From Gallionella sp. (GTDB lineage Bacteria > Pseudomonadota > Gammaproteobacteria > Burkholderiales > Gallionellaceae), in assembly GCA_017880945.1 (NCBI GenBank), contig JADGRM010000121.1, positions 1 through 6,843 on the forward strand: a stretch of 6,843 nt of DNA. The letters run 5' to 3'. The notes beneath the pieces were generated by a model, which worked only from the letters and a program-made list of their open reading frames with translations, made no database searches and was not told where the DNA came from. Made by a program: the position numbers and the translations under genes. Of the stretch, positions 6,068-6,843 are shown one piece after another; position 1 is the first letter of the stretch, and the number at the start of each line of letters is the position of its first letter.

Positions 6068-6843
6068 CCCAACTCTCCATTCACCGCATTCCAGATTTTT
6101 AACGCATCCGCTGTCGCGCGCACGTCATGCACGCGCACGATTTTCGCGCCGCGCTGCGCCGCCAGCAATGCCGCTGCCACGCTGGCATGCACACGATGCT
6201 CCACATCCTGACCGGTAATCGCACCCAGCATGGACTTGCGAGAAAGCCCCGCCAATACCGGCACACCCAGTTCTGTCAGTTTCTTCAATTCGCGCAGCAA
6301 AGCGAGATTATGCGCCAAGGTCTTGCCAAAACCAAAGCCCGGATCGATCACGATGCGCTCGCGTTGAATCCCGGCGGCTTCGGCAGCGGCGATGCGTACG
6401 CATAAAAACGCACCGACTTCGTCCACTACGTTTTGATAAAGTGGCTGTTCCTGCATGGTTTGCGGATTGCCTCGTTTGTGCATCAGGCAAACGGCGACAT
6501 TGCTGGCGGCAACCGCTTGCATCGCAGCGACATCCTGCAGCGCGTCAATGTCGTTGACCATCTGCGCGCCTGCTGCGATCGCCGCCTGCATCACCACCGG
6601 TTTGAAAGTGTCGATGGAAATTGGCAAGGGCGCGCCGCGCAACCCTTCGATGATGGGTAATACCCGATCCAGTTCTTCTTGAATGCTGACTGGCTGTGCC
6701 CCCGGACGGGTGGACTCTCCGCCGATGTCGAGTATGTCCGCGCCCTCGGCGATGAGTTGATGGGCATATGCCAGTGCTGCATCACGTTGTAGATGGCGCC
6801 CGCCATCGGAGAATGAATCGGGTGTGACGTTGACGATGCCCAT
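6064..6843 (-). CDS. folP: Dihydropteroate synthase (5' end beyond the window)
   Basis: FolP condenses para-aminobenzoate with 6-hydroxymethyl-7,8-dihydropterin diphosphate to give dihydropteroate, in folate synthesis, and is the sulfonamide target. Numbering from the Met at the window edge, visible motifs are MGIVNVTPDSFSDGG (1-15), DIGGESTRPGA (39-49), Asp78 in SIDT, Asn97, MH (121-122), DPGFGFGK (167-174), GLSRKS (199-204) and RVHDV (237-241). The pterin-site residues Asp78, Asn97, Asp167, Lys203 and Arg237 sit 18 places below the positions recalled for E. coli. About 18 N-terminal residues are therefore missing, and the ATG at 6843 is an internal Met rather than the start. The gene overlaps glmM by four bases. 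In many proteobacteria ftsH precedes this pair, so ftsH is the likely next gene off the right edge (inference). Confidence 0.96.
   Translation of the reverse strand: MGIVNVTPDSFSDGGRHLQRDAALAYAHQLIAEGADILDIGGESTRPGAQPVSIQEELDRVLPIIEGLRGAPLPISIDTFKPVVMQAAIAAGAQMVNDIDALQDVAAMQAVAASNVAVCLMHKRGNPQTMQEQPLYQNVVDEVGAFLCVRIAAAEAAGIQRERIVIDPGFGFGKTLAHNLALLRELKKLTELGVPVLAGLSRKSMLGAITGQDVEHRVHASVAAALLAAQRGAKIVRVHDVRATADALKIWNAVNGELG
6073..6078 (-). promoter_or_regulatory. Ribosome binding site of glmM inside folP
   Basis: GGAGAG (6078-6073 on the - strand) lies within the last folP codons, 5 nt before the glmM GTG. It justifies the GTG start and the four-base GTGA overlap with the folP stop. Confidence 0.7.

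Noticed and set aside
5180..6211. A 343-codon open frame on the + strand opposite glmM and folP
   Set aside because: It is the mirror frame of two clearly real genes, has no recognisable motif, and spans the folP-glmM junction without any sign of its own promoter or ribosome site.
6841..6843. ATG at the right edge as the start of folP
   Set aside because: The family has about 18 more residues before the MGIVNVTPDSFSDGG motif, so this Met is internal and the real start lies outside the window.

Overview
The window is a stretch of ordinary bacterial chromosome of about 55% GC with tightly packed genes. The protein sequences and gene arrangement (cspA diverging from clpS-clpA; folP-glmM as an overlapping pair) fit a betaproteobacterium, perhaps a Nitrosomonadales/Gallionellaceae-type organism. 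That placement is from memory of such sequences and gene orders, not from a search. No mobile element, CRISPR array, tRNA or rRNA is visible.

Left part (1-2842): the first 13 codons of a CspA-type cold shock gene run leftward out of the window. A 239-bp divergent intergenic region follows, then clpS and clpA on the + strand, end to end (stop TAA directly followed by ATG). ClpS is the N-degron adaptor and ClpA the double-AAA+ unfoldase; with ClpP, encoded elsewhere, they form the ClpAPS protease. The divergent region holds weak promoter candidates in both directions around a shared AT-rich tract. On the cspA side there is a terminator-like hairpin with a U6 run just upstream of the ribosome binding site.

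Middle part (2843-3869): after a 104-bp gap with mutually exclusive inverted repeats comes a broken gluQ gene (glutamyl-queuosine tRNA(Asp) synthetase). Its first two thirds are open as a 212-residue frame. The last third is scattered over all three frames with two in-frame TGA codons, although the family sequence can still be followed to an ancestral stop at 3867-3869. That stop overlaps the stop of the convergent yebC-family gene.

Right part (3866-6843, all - strand): folP (dihydropteroate synthase, 5' end beyond the window) overlaps glmM (phosphoglucosamine mutase, GTG start) by four bases, and a YebC/TACO1-family gene follows after a 144-bp gap. folP serves folate synthesis and glmM makes glucosamine-1-phosphate for UDP-GlcNAc, peptidoglycan and LPS.

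I see no convincing undescribed multi-gene system here. The most noteworthy items are the decaying gluQ gene, the possible attenuator in the cspA leader and the switch-like repeats between clpA and gluQ.
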